From Deltaproteobacteria bacterium (GTDB lineage Bacteria > Myxococcota > Kuafuiibacteriia > Kuafuiibacteriales > Kuafuiibacteriaceae), in NCBI GenBank assembly GCA_016703535.1, contig JADJBV010000001.1, forward strand, positions 1,736,001-1,800,000: a DNA stretch of 64,000 nt, given 5' to 3'. The notes beneath the pieces were generated by a model. It ran no database searches, was not told the origin of the DNA, and saw only the letters and a list, made by a program, of their open reading frames with translations. A program made the translations under genes and the position numbers. Shown here piece by piece: positions 46,022-54,508 of the stretch (position 1 is its first letter; each line of letters starts with the position of its first letter).

Positions 46022-46751
46022 CGAAGATGATGTCGCCGCAGCGGGCGACCTCCCGGCCGACCTCGGCCAGGCCTTCACCCCTGGACTGGGCGCTGGAGAC
46101 CGCGTCGGCCAGCTGCATCTCTACCCGCAACAAGCGGCCGGCGTTGGAGAGGGCCCGGGACTGGGCGGTTCGTTCGGCCAGGCTGGGGTTGCGCGAGCCC
46201 TCGACCATGCCGACGCCCACCAGGTCGGCGCCTTCTTTGTAGGCCAGTCGTTGGGTCCAGGCCGGGCAGGTTTCGCTGCCTTTCAAGGTGGCGGTCACTT
46301 GGGTGGCGTCGCAGGCCGGCAACTTCTGGGTCCCGGCCTTGGGCATCTTGGCCATCGCGTAGATCACCTTCTCGCACTGGTAGAGGTACGGGACCTCGCA
46401 GCCCTTCAGGACCACGCTGGTCGCTTTGGCGTCCGAGATCGCGACCCCCATGGCCCGGCGGGCCCGATCGGCGGCGGTGGAGCGGGCCAGGCTCTCGTTG
46501 TAGCCGAGATCGGCCTGACCGACCGCGTACACCACCTCGTCCAACTCACAAGGCTGGAGCTTCAGCCAAGCAGGCCCGTCGGCGCAGGCGCCGGGGGTCG
46601 GCAGCTCGATCCGGGTGATGGTCGCGGTGCGGGTGACAGGTTGGGGCGGAGGCACCACCCCGAGGTCGGGTGGGGTGGGAGGCGAAGGTGGCGTCTCGGG
46701 GCACCCGAGGAGGGCCAGGGCCGACCACGAGATGAATAGTCCACGGCGCAC
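45993..46751 (-). CDS. LPP20-like lipoprotein, 252 aa
   Basis: GTG 46751 gives a compact lipoprotein signal, MRRGLFISWSALALLGCPET, with lipobox Cys17 (a TTG 12 bases upstream is possible). The mature part has a Pro-rich spacer and an LPP20-type core, with the characteristic helices SLARSTAADRARRAMGVAIS and later SLAERTAQSRALSNAGRLL. Conserved cysteines may form disulfides. LPP20-family proteins are outer-membrane-associated and of uncertain function. It converges with the MFS gene. Confidence 0.75.
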   Translation of the reverse strand: MRRGLFISWSALALLGCPETPPSPPTPPDLGVVPPPQPVTRTATITRIELPTPGACADGPAWLKLQPCELDEVVYAVGQADLGYNESLARSTAADRARRAMGVAISDAKATSVVLKGCEVPYLYQCEKVIYAMAKMPKAGTQKLPACDATQVTATLKGSETCPAWTQRLAYKEGADLVGVGMVEGSRNPSLAERTAQSRALSNAGRLLRVEMQLADAVSSAQSRGEGLAEVGREVARCGDIIFVKVTARPAN

Positions 46752-46815
46752 TTGGGCTTTCAACCACAGGCCGGCGCTCTTGGCAAAGAGCCGGGGCCGG
46801 TCTAATCGGGGTCAC

Positions 46816-48816
46816 ATGAGCGAGATCACCGCCGACCTTCGGAAGCTGGCCGCCAACACCTTGCGGGCCTTGGCCATCGACGCCGTCAACCAAGCGGACT
46901 CGGGGCACCCGGGCGCGCCGATGGGCCTGGCGGACATCGCGGTGGTGCTCTTCGGCGAGATCCTCCGCTACGATCCGAGCCGCCCCGACTGGCTCGATCG
47001 TGATCGTTTTGTGCTCAGCAATGGGCACGCTTCGATGTTGCTCTACGGCGCCCTCCACCTCTCGGGGTATGGGCTTTCGCTCGACGACCTGAAGCACTTC
47101 CGCCAGCTCAAGTCGAAGACCCCCGGCCACCCCGAGTTCGGTCACACGCCCGGCGTCGAGACCACCACCGGCCCCCTCGGCCAAGGTTTCGCCAACGCGG
47201 TGGGCTTCGCCCTGGGCGCTCGGATGATGAAGGCCCGCTTCAATGGCAAAGGTTTTTCGCCGTTTTCGCACCGGGTCTACGGCATCTTGGGCGACGGCTG
47301 CATGATGGAAGGGGTGGCCAGCGAGGCCGCCTCGATCGCCGGCCACCTGGGCCTCGGTGAGCTGGTGTTCCTCTACGACGACAACGGCATCACCATCGAC
47401 GGCCAGACCAACATCACCTTCACCGAAGACGTCGAGAAGCGCTTTTTGGCCTACGGCTGGCACACGCTGCGGGTCGATGGCCACGACCAACTCGCGGTGA
47501 AACAAGCGATCCGCGAGGCCGAAAAGATCGAAGATCGACCCAGCTTGATCTTGGCCAAGACCCACATCGGTTACGGCAGCCCGAACCGTCAGGACAAGTC
47601 CAAGGCCCACGGCGAGCCCCTCGGCCCCGACGAGGGGAAGTTGGCCAAGGAGAAGTTGGGCTGGACCGGCGCACCCTTCGAGGTCCCGGCCGAGGTCCGG
47701 GCCTTCTTCGGCAAACAAGCCGCGGCCGGCAAGGTGGCCCGGGAGGCTTGGGAAAAAAACCTGGCGGCGTGGAAGCTCGAGCAGCCCGAGCTGGCCAAGT
47801 TGTGGGACGGGCACTTCGCGCGCAAACCGGGCGGGGCCTGGAAAACGGCGTTGGCGGCGCTCCAAGGGGCCAAAGGCGCGACCCGGGCCATGTCGGGAAC
47901 GGCGATCAACGCTTTGGCGAAGGAGATCCCAGGCCTGGTAGGTGGCTCGGCGGATCTGGCCGGCTCGACCAAAAACACCATCGCCGGTTCAGGGCACGTG
48001 GGCCCCTCGGACTTCACCGGGCGCAACCTGCACTTCGGGGTGCGGGAACACGGCATGGCCTCGATCGTGAACGGCCTGGCCCTCTACGGCGGCTTCGTGC
48101 CGTTCGGCGCCACGTTTTTGGCGTTCGCGGACTACAACCGACCGGCCCTTCGCCTGTCGGCCTTGATGAAGATCCGCGCCCTCGAGATCTTCACCCACGA
48201 CTCGATCGGCCTCGGCGAAGACGGCCCGACCCACCAGCCGGTGGAGCAGCTGTGGGCCCTGCGCGTGATCCCCGGTTATCACGTGTGGCGGCCCGCCGAT
48301 GGTGTGGAGACCGCCATGGCCTGGGCTTACGCCGCCGAAGAAGGGGCCCCGGCGCCTCACGCCTTGGTCTTCACGAGGCAAAACGTCGCGGCCCTGACCC
48401 GGCCCGAGGGCTTCGACCCGCAGCTGGTGTGGAAGGGCGGTTATGTGCTCCAAGACGCGCCTGGGGCTCAGGCGGTGTTGATCGCCACCGGCAGTGAAGT
48501 GGGCTTGGCGGTCGCCGTGGCGGCGAAGTTGGCGGCGGCGGGCAAACCGGTCCGGGTGGTGTCGATGCCGTGCCTGGAGCGATTTTTGGCCCAAGACTCG
48601 GCGTATCAGGCCTCGGTGTTGCCGCCCGGGAGCAAACGTTGTTCGATCGAGGCCGGCCGCACCGGACCTTGGAAGATGTTGACCGGCCTGGATGGCCTCA
48701 ACCTGGGCGTCGACACCTTCGGTGAGTCAGCGCCCTACGAACAGGTCTACGACCACTTTGGCTTGAGCCCCGACAAGGTGGTGGCTTCGGTCGAAGGTTG
48801 GTTGGCCCGGGGCTGA
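46816..48816 (+). CDS. tkt: Transketolase
   Basis: This 666-residue ThDP enzyme of the pentose-phosphate pathway has the start AIDAVNQADSGHPGAPMGLA, the ThDP/Mg motif GDGCMMEGVASEAASIAGH, LYDDNGITIDG, FGVREHGMASIVNGLAL and the catalytic THDSIGLGEDGPTHQP. Length is as expected. ATG 46816 was chosen from the family start MSEITADLRKLAANTLRAL. The stop is followed 17 bases later by the stop of the aminopeptidase gene on the other strand. Confidence 0.97.
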   Translation: MSEITADLRKLAANTLRALAIDAVNQADSGHPGAPMGLADIAVVLFGEILRYDPSRPDWLDRDRFVLSNGHASMLLYGALHLSGYGLSLDDLKHFRQLKSKTPGHPEFGHTPGVETTTGPLGQGFANAVGFALGARMMKARFNGKGFSPFSHRVYGILGDGCMMEGVASEAASIAGHLGLGELVFLYDDNGITIDGQTNITFTEDVEKRFLAYGWHTLRVDGHDQLAVKQAIREAEKIEDRPSLILAKTHIGYGSPNRQDKSKAHGEPLGPDEGKLAKEKLGWTGAPFEVPAEVRAFFGKQAAAGKVAREAWEKNLAAWKLEQPELAKLWDGHFARKPGGAWKTALAALQGAKGATRAMSGTAINALAKEIPGLVGGSADLAGSTKNTIAGSGHVGPSDFTGRNLHFGVREHGMASIVNGLALYGGFVPFGATFLAFADYNRPALRLSALMKIRALEIFTHDSIGLGEDGPTHQPVEQLWALRVIPGYHVWRPADGVETAMAWAYAAEEGAPAPHALVFTRQNVAALTRPEGFDPQLVWKGGYVLQDAPGAQAVLIATGSEVGLAVAVAAKLAAAGKPVRVVSMPCLERFLAQDSAYQASVLPPGSKRCSIEAGRTGPWKMLTGLDGLNLGVDTFGESAPYEQVYDHFGLSPDKVVASVEGWLARG

Positions 48817-48833
48817 GGGGCAGGGGCCTCGGC

Positions 48834-50600
48834 TCAGGCCTTGGCTTTGGTCTTTTTGGCGGTGGGGCCGGGTCCCTTTTGGTACTCGGCCAACCACTCC
48901 TTTTCGGCCACGGTCAGGAGCTTTTCGTCGATCAAGCGCTGATCGAGGGGCGAAAAGGTCAGGGGCCGCACCCTGAGAAAACCGTCACCTTTGCCGTGTT
49001 TTTCCAGGGTGCAGAGGTTCTCGATCCGCACGCCGCCAAAGTTGGGCAGGTAGACGCCGGGCTCGATCGAAAAGACGTAACCTTCTTCCAGCGGGGTGGC
49101 GCCGTTCGGCCCGATCCGGGGCGGGAACTCGTGCACGTTGATGCCCACGCCGTGGCCGGTGCCGTGGTTGTAGTTGAGGCCCTCGGCCCACAACGGCGCG
49201 CGAACCAAGGCGTCCAGGGCCGAGCCGCTGGAGCCCGCAGGGATCACCGCGCTCATGCCGGCGATCGCCGCCTTGAGGACCAAGGTGTAATAACGTTGTT
49301 GTTCCGGCGTGCCTTTGGCCTTTTTCCCGTCGACCAAGAAGGTGCGGGTCAGGTCGGTCGCGTAGCCCTCCGCATAGAAGGCGCCGGTGTCGAGCAACAT
49401 CAGCTCGCCCTTCTTGATGACGCGCTTCTTGGACGGATCGCTGTAGTGGATGATCGCGCCGTTTTTTCCGGCGGCGCTGATCACCTTGAAGGAGAGGCCG
49501 GTGGCGCCGGAGGCCAAGAAGGCCCGCTCCACCTCGGTGGCGAAGTCGGCTTCGGTCACCTTCTTGCCGGCCACCACGTCGGTCATCAACCAGTTGGAGA
49601 CCTCGTCGATGACCTGATCGGCTCGCTCGAAGGCCTCGACCATCGACTTCAGCTCGGCGCTGTTTTTTTTGGCCTTCATGGCCTGGACGGGCGTGGTCAC
49701 GGCCAAGGCGACCGCCCCGGTGCGTTCGATCGCCAAACGGGCCTGTTCGGTGTTGTGGTGGGGATCGTAGGCGATGCGCTTGCGCTTCGACTTCTTGCCC
49801 ATCAACGTCCAAAACTCGGCCTCGGGCACGAAGAGCACTTGATCCCGGGCGACCCGCACCGAGTTGGGGGCCCGAGCCGGATCGATGCCGATGAAGAGGT
49901 TTTCGGCGGTCGCCAAGGCGATGGACTTGAAGGTCGCTTGGTACGGGAGTTCGTCGCCGCGCAAGTTGGAGAGGTAGGCGATCTCGTCGAGCCGCTGGAT
50001 CAGAAGTGCGTCGGCGGTCATGGCCTCGAGGAACTGGCCCAGCTCGCTCAACTTCTGGGCCACGGTGCGGCCGACCTTCTTCTCGTCGATCAGGCGGATG
50101 CGGCTCTCTTTGGGCGCGGGCCGGTTGGCGCCTCGGGCCTGCTCGACCGGGGAGGGGAAGAGGGGCTTCCAGAGACACCCTTCCCCGACCGCCTGCTGAA
50201 AATACTGGAGCTGAGCCGGCGTCACCCGCTCGGGTTCGAAGCCGATCCGCAGCTTGGGGACCTTGGCTTCCCGCACCAACCGCTGCACCAGCTCGACGAT
50301 CGCCTGGTCGAGCCCGGTGCCGAGCCGCACCTTGATGATCTCCCACGCCTTGGCGTCGATCTGGTTTTCGGCCTGGATCCAGTAGCGGCCGTCCACCGCC
50401 AGGTAGGCCTGTTTTTGGGTGATGACCACCTCACCCATCGAGCCCGTGAAGCCGGTGACCCAAACCCGCGCCGACTCTTCGGTGGGCACGTATTCGTTGA
50501 GGAAGCGATCGGTGGAGCGGACGATCGTCAGGTCGACGCCCATCTTCTCCATCTGGCGACGCACCTCGACGAGGCGCTCCGGGTACGAGAGCTCGGCCAT
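48834..50600 (-). CDS. Xaa-Pro aminopeptidase, M24B (three-domain eukaryotic-like type)
   Basis: The 588-residue peptidase removes N-terminal residues linked to proline. Two creatinase-like N-terminal domains precede the pita-bread fold with metal ligands visible as LMLLDTGAFYAEGYATDLTRTF (two Asp), YNHGTGHGVGINVHE (His), VFSIEPGVYLPNFGGV (Glu) and RIENLCTL (Glu). The three-domain length resembles aminopeptidase P of eukaryotes and some bacteria. It is 15 bases downstream of the 13-heme cytochrome and may be in the same transcription unit. No signal peptide, so it is cytoplasmic. Confidence 0.95.
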   Translation of the reverse strand: MAELSYPERLVEVRRQMEKMGVDLTIVRSTDRFLNEYVPTEESARVWVTGFTGSMGEVVITQKQAYLAVDGRYWIQAENQIDAKAWEIIKVRLGTGLDQAIVELVQRLVREAKVPKLRIGFEPERVTPAQLQYFQQAVGEGCLWKPLFPSPVEQARGANRPAPKESRIRLIDEKKVGRTVAQKLSELGQFLEAMTADALLIQRLDEIAYLSNLRGDELPYQATFKSIALATAENLFIGIDPARAPNSVRVARDQVLFVPEAEFWTLMGKKSKRKRIAYDPHHNTEQARLAIERTGAVALAVTTPVQAMKAKKNSAELKSMVEAFERADQVIDEVSNWLMTDVVAGKKVTEADFATEVERAFLASGATGLSFKVISAAGKNGAIIHYSDPSKKRVIKKGELMLLDTGAFYAEGYATDLTRTFLVDGKKAKGTPEQQRYYTLVLKAAIAGMSAVIPAGSSGSALDALVRAPLWAEGLNYNHGTGHGVGINVHEFPPRIGPNGATPLEEGYVFSIEPGVYLPNFGGVRIENLCTLEKHGKGDGFLRVRPLTFSPLDQRLIDEKLLTVAEKEWLAEYQKGPGPTAKKTKAKA

Positions 50601-50615
50601 GTTCGTTCCTTTGGT

Positions 50616-51830
50616 TCAGCGCCAGCTGCTGTCGGCTGGGTCGTGGCACTTGAGGCAGGCCCGGGCGGCCCTTTGGCTGGCGGTGTTGCCTTTGAGCCGT
50701 TGGGGGTTGGGGCCGTGAGGGTTGCCGCCGGAGCCGGTCCCCGAGCCGTGGCAGGTGATGCAGTACTGCTCCTGGTGGCAGCTGGCGCAGGAGCGGATGT
50801 TCCGCTGGGCGAAGAAGCCGTGGAAGTTGCGGCTTTGGGGCGTGAGCCAGCCGTCGGCGCTCATCGGGTGGGGGCCGATCGCGGTGCCGGTGCCGTCGAC
50901 CCGGATGGTCTTGCGGGTCGGGACGTTGAGCGCGTCGCCCACGGTCGCGACGCCGCTGCGCACGTGGCAGTTCAGGCAAAACTGCTGGAAGTTGTGGCAA
51001 CTTTCGCAGCGGCTGTCGTCCTTTTTGCCCTGCATGAAGTGGGTCGAGATGAAGTCACCCGGGTGAAAGCGGGCGTCGCGGCCGACGCCGTCGTGGCACT
51101 GCAGGCAGTCACTCTCTGAGTGGCACTTTTGGCAGTAGGCCTTATCGCGTTGGGCCGGCACCGCGTGGTCCTTGAGGAAGTTACCTTGATGCACCGCCGC
51201 CACGTGGTAGCGGTTGGGCTGCAAAACGCCGCTGGCGAACTGGGTAACCAGGCGACCGCTCGGTTGGGTCAGGTGGCAGGTTTGGCACTCGACCGAGACC
51301 TGTTTTTCCAGGTGGCAGGCGATGCAGCGGTCCATGGTCGGGTAGTCGTCCCGGGTAGCGACCGTCTTGTTGGGCACGTTGTTGTGGCAGCTGGTGCACT
51401 CCACGCCGGCCTTCACGTGGCTCGCGTGGGCGAACTTGATGTTGGCCGGCGGGATGGTGAGGCCGGCCGCCTTGCTGGAGGTGCCGGTGGGATCGAGGTC
51501 CTTGTGGCAGCGGGCGCACTCCTTGATCGGCGCGTCGTCGATCCACTCGCCGTGGCAAGAGTCGCAGCTGCTGTGACCGGGGATGTCGGTCTCGGCCGCG
51601 GTCAACTCGTCGCCCGCCTTTTCGTGACAGAAGGTGCAGCGCAGCCCCTCGCCTTGGACGCCGGTGGCCTCGTCGGGTTTCCTCACGTGGTAGTCGTGGT
51701 TGAAGTAGATCGGGATCTGTTGGGGCGGGAAGATCGCCGGATCCGGGCCAGCCTCGAAGAAAACGGCGGCGGTCGCGGTGGTGGAGACCAACACCACCGC
51801 GCCCATCCAGAGGGTGTGCTTGGCGCGCAT
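50616..51830 (-). CDS. 13-heme periplasmic/outer-membrane cytochrome c
   Basis: The 404-residue protein has an export segment (TLWMGAVVLVSTTATAAVFF) and thirteen CXXCH heme-attachment motifs: CTFCH, CDSCH, CARCH, CTSCH, CIACH, CQTCH, CQKCH, CLQCH, CESCH, CLNCH, CASCH, CITCH and CLKCH. Several extra His residues (NHDYH, FAHASH, HPGDFISTHF) can serve as distal ligands. No catalytic domain is evident, so it is an electron carrier. It follows the porin gene by 10 bases on the same strand, the arrangement of porin-cytochrome electron conduits (MtrA-like decaheme with MtrB). No outer-surface cytochrome is adjacent. Confidence 0.92.
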   Translation of the reverse strand: MRAKHTLWMGAVVLVSTTATAAVFFEAGPDPAIFPPQQIPIYFNHDYHVRKPDEATGVQGEGLRCTFCHEKAGDELTAAETDIPGHSSCDSCHGEWIDDAPIKECARCHKDLDPTGTSSKAAGLTIPPANIKFAHASHVKAGVECTSCHNNVPNKTVATRDDYPTMDRCIACHLEKQVSVECQTCHLTQPSGRLVTQFASGVLQPNRYHVAAVHQGNFLKDHAVPAQRDKAYCQKCHSESDCLQCHDGVGRDARFHPGDFISTHFMQGKKDDSRCESCHNFQQFCLNCHVRSGVATVGDALNVPTRKTIRVDGTGTAIGPHPMSADGWLTPQSRNFHGFFAQRNIRSCASCHQEQYCITCHGSGTGSGGNPHGPNPQRLKGNTASQRAARACLKCHDPADSSWR

Positions 51831-51840
51831 CGGTGGGCTC

Positions 51841-53343
51841 CTAATAACGGACGGTCAGCTCGGAGTAGATCCGGTAGCTGCCTTCGAGGACCGAGTCGAA
51901 GTTCTTGGCGAACAACAGCCGGCCCGAGAGGAAGTCGGTGAACTGACCGCGCCCGCCCAATTGGGCGATGAAGCTGGTCCGAGGTTGATCGACCTGGCCG
52001 TCGTCGGCGCCTTCGAACCAGTCGTTTTGGGTGGTGGTGACGAACAAGCGACCGTCGGCGCCGAAGCGGCCTTCCATGAAGGAGAGGTCTCCGAACAGCG
52101 AAAAGACCCGGTAGTTGCCGCCAAAAGCGTAGCTGCCGCTGGTGTTGGTGGCCGCCTCGAAGTTGCCGCCGAAGCCGAAGTTGGGGCGGCGATAGACGAC
52201 CCCGGCGCTGGGGCCGTGGGACCAGCTCGAGCCGTCGAACACCGCACCTTGGTTGCCGGCGGTGGTCGAGTTGAGGGGGCCTTTTTCGCCGCCGCCGAAG
52301 TACTGGGCCAGATAACCGGCGTCGATCGTGAGGTCCTCGAAGATCTGCAGGCTGACCTCTACCCGGCCTCGGTCGTAGGGGAAGATGTTGAACCAATTGA
52401 AGATCGAGTCGCCGGCGAAGCGGGGCCGGGAGCGAAGATACTCACCTTGGACGTGGAGGTCCCGGCTCGGGTGCCAGGTGGCGCCGGCCCGGGCTTGCTC
52501 CAGGTTCTCGAGCAAGAGGTCGTAGGTGCCGTGGGCGTAGAGATCCACCGCGACCGGCCGGATGGTGTAGCCCAAAGAGCCGCCGATCCGGGACTCGACC
52601 AAACCCGTGAGGCCCGCCGAGGCGCTGGCGGCGCTGTCCACGTTGCGGTTGAGGTTGACCAAGGTGTCTTGGCGAAACTCGAGTTCTTGCCGGTAGGCGA
52701 GGGACGCCGAAAGCCCCGACAAAACCGACAGGGCGACGTTGCCGCCGAAGGCCACGCCGCCGAACACGCCGCTGCCGTCGTCGAGTTCGGTGCCGTCGAG
52801 GAGGAAGGGATCGGAGCTGAAGAGGAGGTCGATCCGCACCGGCAGGCCGGCGTAGATCTCGACCTCCAGGCCGTCTTCGCCGCTCCGCCAGAGGTGGCCG
52901 CTCAACTTGACACCGTCAAGGCTGTACCAGGTGAGGTCGTCCAGGATCAGCTGGCGACCGGCCCGGAGGTCGAGGGTGCCCCGGACCACGTTGCGCCAGT
53001 CGACGTAGAGGTACATCAGGTCGAGATCGTCCCGGCCGTCGACCGCCGGGATCCCGGCCCCCAGGGGCGTATCCCGGTGAAAACCGGTGCCGAAGTCGGT
53101 GTCGTAGCGGAGCGAAAGCACCGCGTCGACGTCGCCGCCATCGCCGATGGCCCAGCCCCCCACGTCCAGGGTCGTGTAGATCCGGTTGAGGTTCCGCTGG
53201 GCCGGGTTGTCGGTCAGCGGGTTAAGGCGGAGCTGATAGGCGTGATAGACGCTCTTGGAGGTCAGGGTCAGCTCCGCGGCCTCGGCACCCCGGGGTGACA
53301 GAAGGCCAAAGAGCGAGAGCCAGACCAGGGGACGGGCTCGCAC
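51841..53343 (-). CDS. Outer-membrane porin-like beta-barrel protein, 500 aa
   Basis: GTG 53343 gives a signal peptide (RPLVWLSLFGLLSPRGAEA). The mature chain consists of alternating-hydrophobic strands with turns (TLTSKSVYHAYQ, TLDLRAGRQLILDDLTWYSL, AGLPVRIDLLF, SLGYTIRPVAVDLYAHG, IFEDLTIDAGYLAQYFGGG) and ends in an aromatic residue, YRIYSELTVRY, as needed for barrel assembly. It resembles large outer-membrane barrels but no named family is certain. Its operon mate, the 13-heme cytochrome, suggests that the barrel sheathes an electron conduit. Gap upstream is 476 bases and is repeat-rich. Confidence 0.82.
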   Translation of the reverse strand: MRARPLVWLSLFGLLSPRGAEAAELTLTSKSVYHAYQLRLNPLTDNPAQRNLNRIYTTLDVGGWAIGDGGDVDAVLSLRYDTDFGTGFHRDTPLGAGIPAVDGRDDLDLMYLYVDWRNVVRGTLDLRAGRQLILDDLTWYSLDGVKLSGHLWRSGEDGLEVEIYAGLPVRIDLLFSSDPFLLDGTELDDGSGVFGGVAFGGNVALSVLSGLSASLAYRQELEFRQDTLVNLNRNVDSAASASAGLTGLVESRIGGSLGYTIRPVAVDLYAHGTYDLLLENLEQARAGATWHPSRDLHVQGEYLRSRPRFAGDSIFNWFNIFPYDRGRVEVSLQIFEDLTIDAGYLAQYFGGGEKGPLNSTTAGNQGAVFDGSSWSHGPSAGVVYRRPNFGFGGNFEAATNTSGSYAFGGNYRVFSLFGDLSFMEGRFGADGRLFVTTTQNDWFEGADDGQVDQPRTSFIAQLGGRGQFTDFLSGRLLFAKNFDSVLEGSYRIYSELTVRY

Positions 53344-53398
53344 CCGCGCCCCGTAACACCCGGATCCCGCGGTGGGCAAGGGGGGCCTTGGGGGCCTT

Positions 53399-53700
53399 GG
53401 GGGCCCGGTCCCAATACCGGTCAGTTTAGCCTTCGTTTCGAGGTGGATGGTGGTGTCGCTGGAGCCAGGACTTCTTTGGACTCTTCATGGTTTCCTGGCC
53501 TCCTAAGCGGTTTTACTGGCGGCGCCCCGGACACGAGATCGCGGGTGCGGCATCGAGGGGGATTGGAGACCGCTTAGGAATGCAGGAACCTAGGAGCCCG
53601 AGGAATGGGCCCCCGAAAGCGAGCCTTGAAGCACAGTCCCGAGAGGCGTTCGGCCTCCCCTCGAAAGCCGGCTAACTGATCGGTATTGGGGCCCGGTCCG
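53399..53700. repeat. ~300-bp element with imperfect terminal inverted repeats
   Basis: The arms near 53399-53443 and 53657-53700 are complementary over about 43 bases with mismatches; matching blocks include CCTCGAAA, GGCTAA and CGGTATTGGG. Nested inside, the 11-base sequence TCCTAAGCGGT at 53501 pairs with its exact complement at 53569-53579, flanked by further TTCCTG matches. The whole segment could fold into a long two-step hairpin. It carries no convincing gene. It may be a MITE-like transposon relic, a structured RNA or a repeat-derived leader of the porin operon. Confidence 0.7.
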
Positions 53701-53757
53701 GCAAAGCCGGCCCACCCCTCTACGCCCGCAGGGGCGGGCTGCGCGCCTTCGGCTTCC
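53689..53757. repeat. Inverted copy of the REP-like unit found at 36.0-36.3 kb
   Basis: The segment begins GGGCCCGGTCC, contains the hairpin CCGGCAAAGCCGG, then CCCACCC and ends GCTGCGCGCCTTCGGCTTCC. Read on the opposite strand it matches the array unit at 36.0-36.3 kb with about 80% identity by eye. It is immediately upstream of the rhomboid gene and follows the inverted-repeat element. A shorter fragment of the hairpin part (TCCCGGTCCGGCAAGACATC) occurs at 53769-53788. Confidence 0.75.
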
Positions 53758-53819
53758 CGGACCTCGGGTCCCGGTCCGGCAAGACATCCCGGGCGGGGTC
53801 GTGCTACCCCAAAGGCCGC

Positions 53820-54506
53820 CTGATTCCGATCCGCGACATCAACCCGCGGGTGCGCCTGCCGGTGGTCAACTATGGCCTATTGCTGGGGATCGGCGCGGCC
53901 TTCGTCTACCAGCTGACCTTGGGCAGCGAGGTCGGGCGCTTGGTGGACGCCTTTGGCTTCGTGCCGGCCCGGGCCCTCGAAGACTGGGCCCAGCGGGATC
54001 TGCCGGCGTTGTTGACCAGCGGCTTGGCCGCGATGTTCCTCCACGGCGGTTGGTTCCACGTCATCGGCAACCTGCTCTACCTGCGGGTCTTCGGCGACAA
54101 CGTCGAAGATCGGCTGGGTCACCTGGCCTTTTTGCTCCTCTACCTGTTGGCCGGGATCGCCGGTTGGACGGCCCAAGGGTGGGCGGATCCGAACAGCAGC
54201 GTGCCGGTGATCGGGGCCTCGGGCGCGATCGCCGGGGTCCTGGGCGCCTACATCGTGTTGTTCCCTTCGGCCCGGATCGTGACCCTGTTTCCGGTCTTCA
54301 TCTTCCTCACCTTCATCGAGGTGCCAGCGATGGTGTTCCTCGGGATCTGGGGGCTCCAGCAGCTCCTCAACGGCTACTTGGCCCTCGAGACCAGCGCCTC
54401 GGGCAGCGGGGTGGCTTGGTTCGCCCACCTGGGCGGCTTTGGGGTCGGCTTGGTGGCGGGCGTGTTGGGGCGCCTGTGGCGGCGACGGCGCCGCAAGAAG
54501 GCTTGA
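53820..54506 (+). CDS. Rhomboid-family intramembrane serine protease
   Basis: The 228-residue six-helix protein has HGGWFHVIGNLLYLRVFGDN, the catalytic Ser134 in GASGAIAG and His203 in AWFAHLGGFGVG. Starting at CTG 53820 it reads MIPIRDINPRVRLPVVNYGL, exactly the conserved beginning of this bacterial subfamily. The first usual start, GTG 53850, would remove that motif. An AAAGG ribosome-binding sequence lies four bases before the CTG. It cleaves membrane proteins within the bilayer; the substrate is unknown. Confidence 0.9.
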   Translation: MIPIRDINPRVRLPVVNYGLLLGIGAAFVYQLTLGSEVGRLVDAFGFVPARALEDWAQRDLPALLTSGLAAMFLHGGWFHVIGNLLYLRVFGDNVEDRLGHLAFLLLYLLAGIAGWTAQGWADPNSSVPVIGASGAIAGVLGAYIVLFPSARIVTLFPVFIFLTFIEVPAMVFLGIWGLQQLLNGYLALETSASGSGVAWFAHLGGFGVGLVAGVLGRLWRRRRRKKA

Positions 54507-54508
54507 GC

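Noticed and set aside
48798..51119. A 773-codon plus-strand frame over the aminopeptidase and cytochrome genes
   Set aside because: The minus strand encodes convincing aminopeptidase and CXXCH cytochrome sequences; the plus frame has no recognisable motif.
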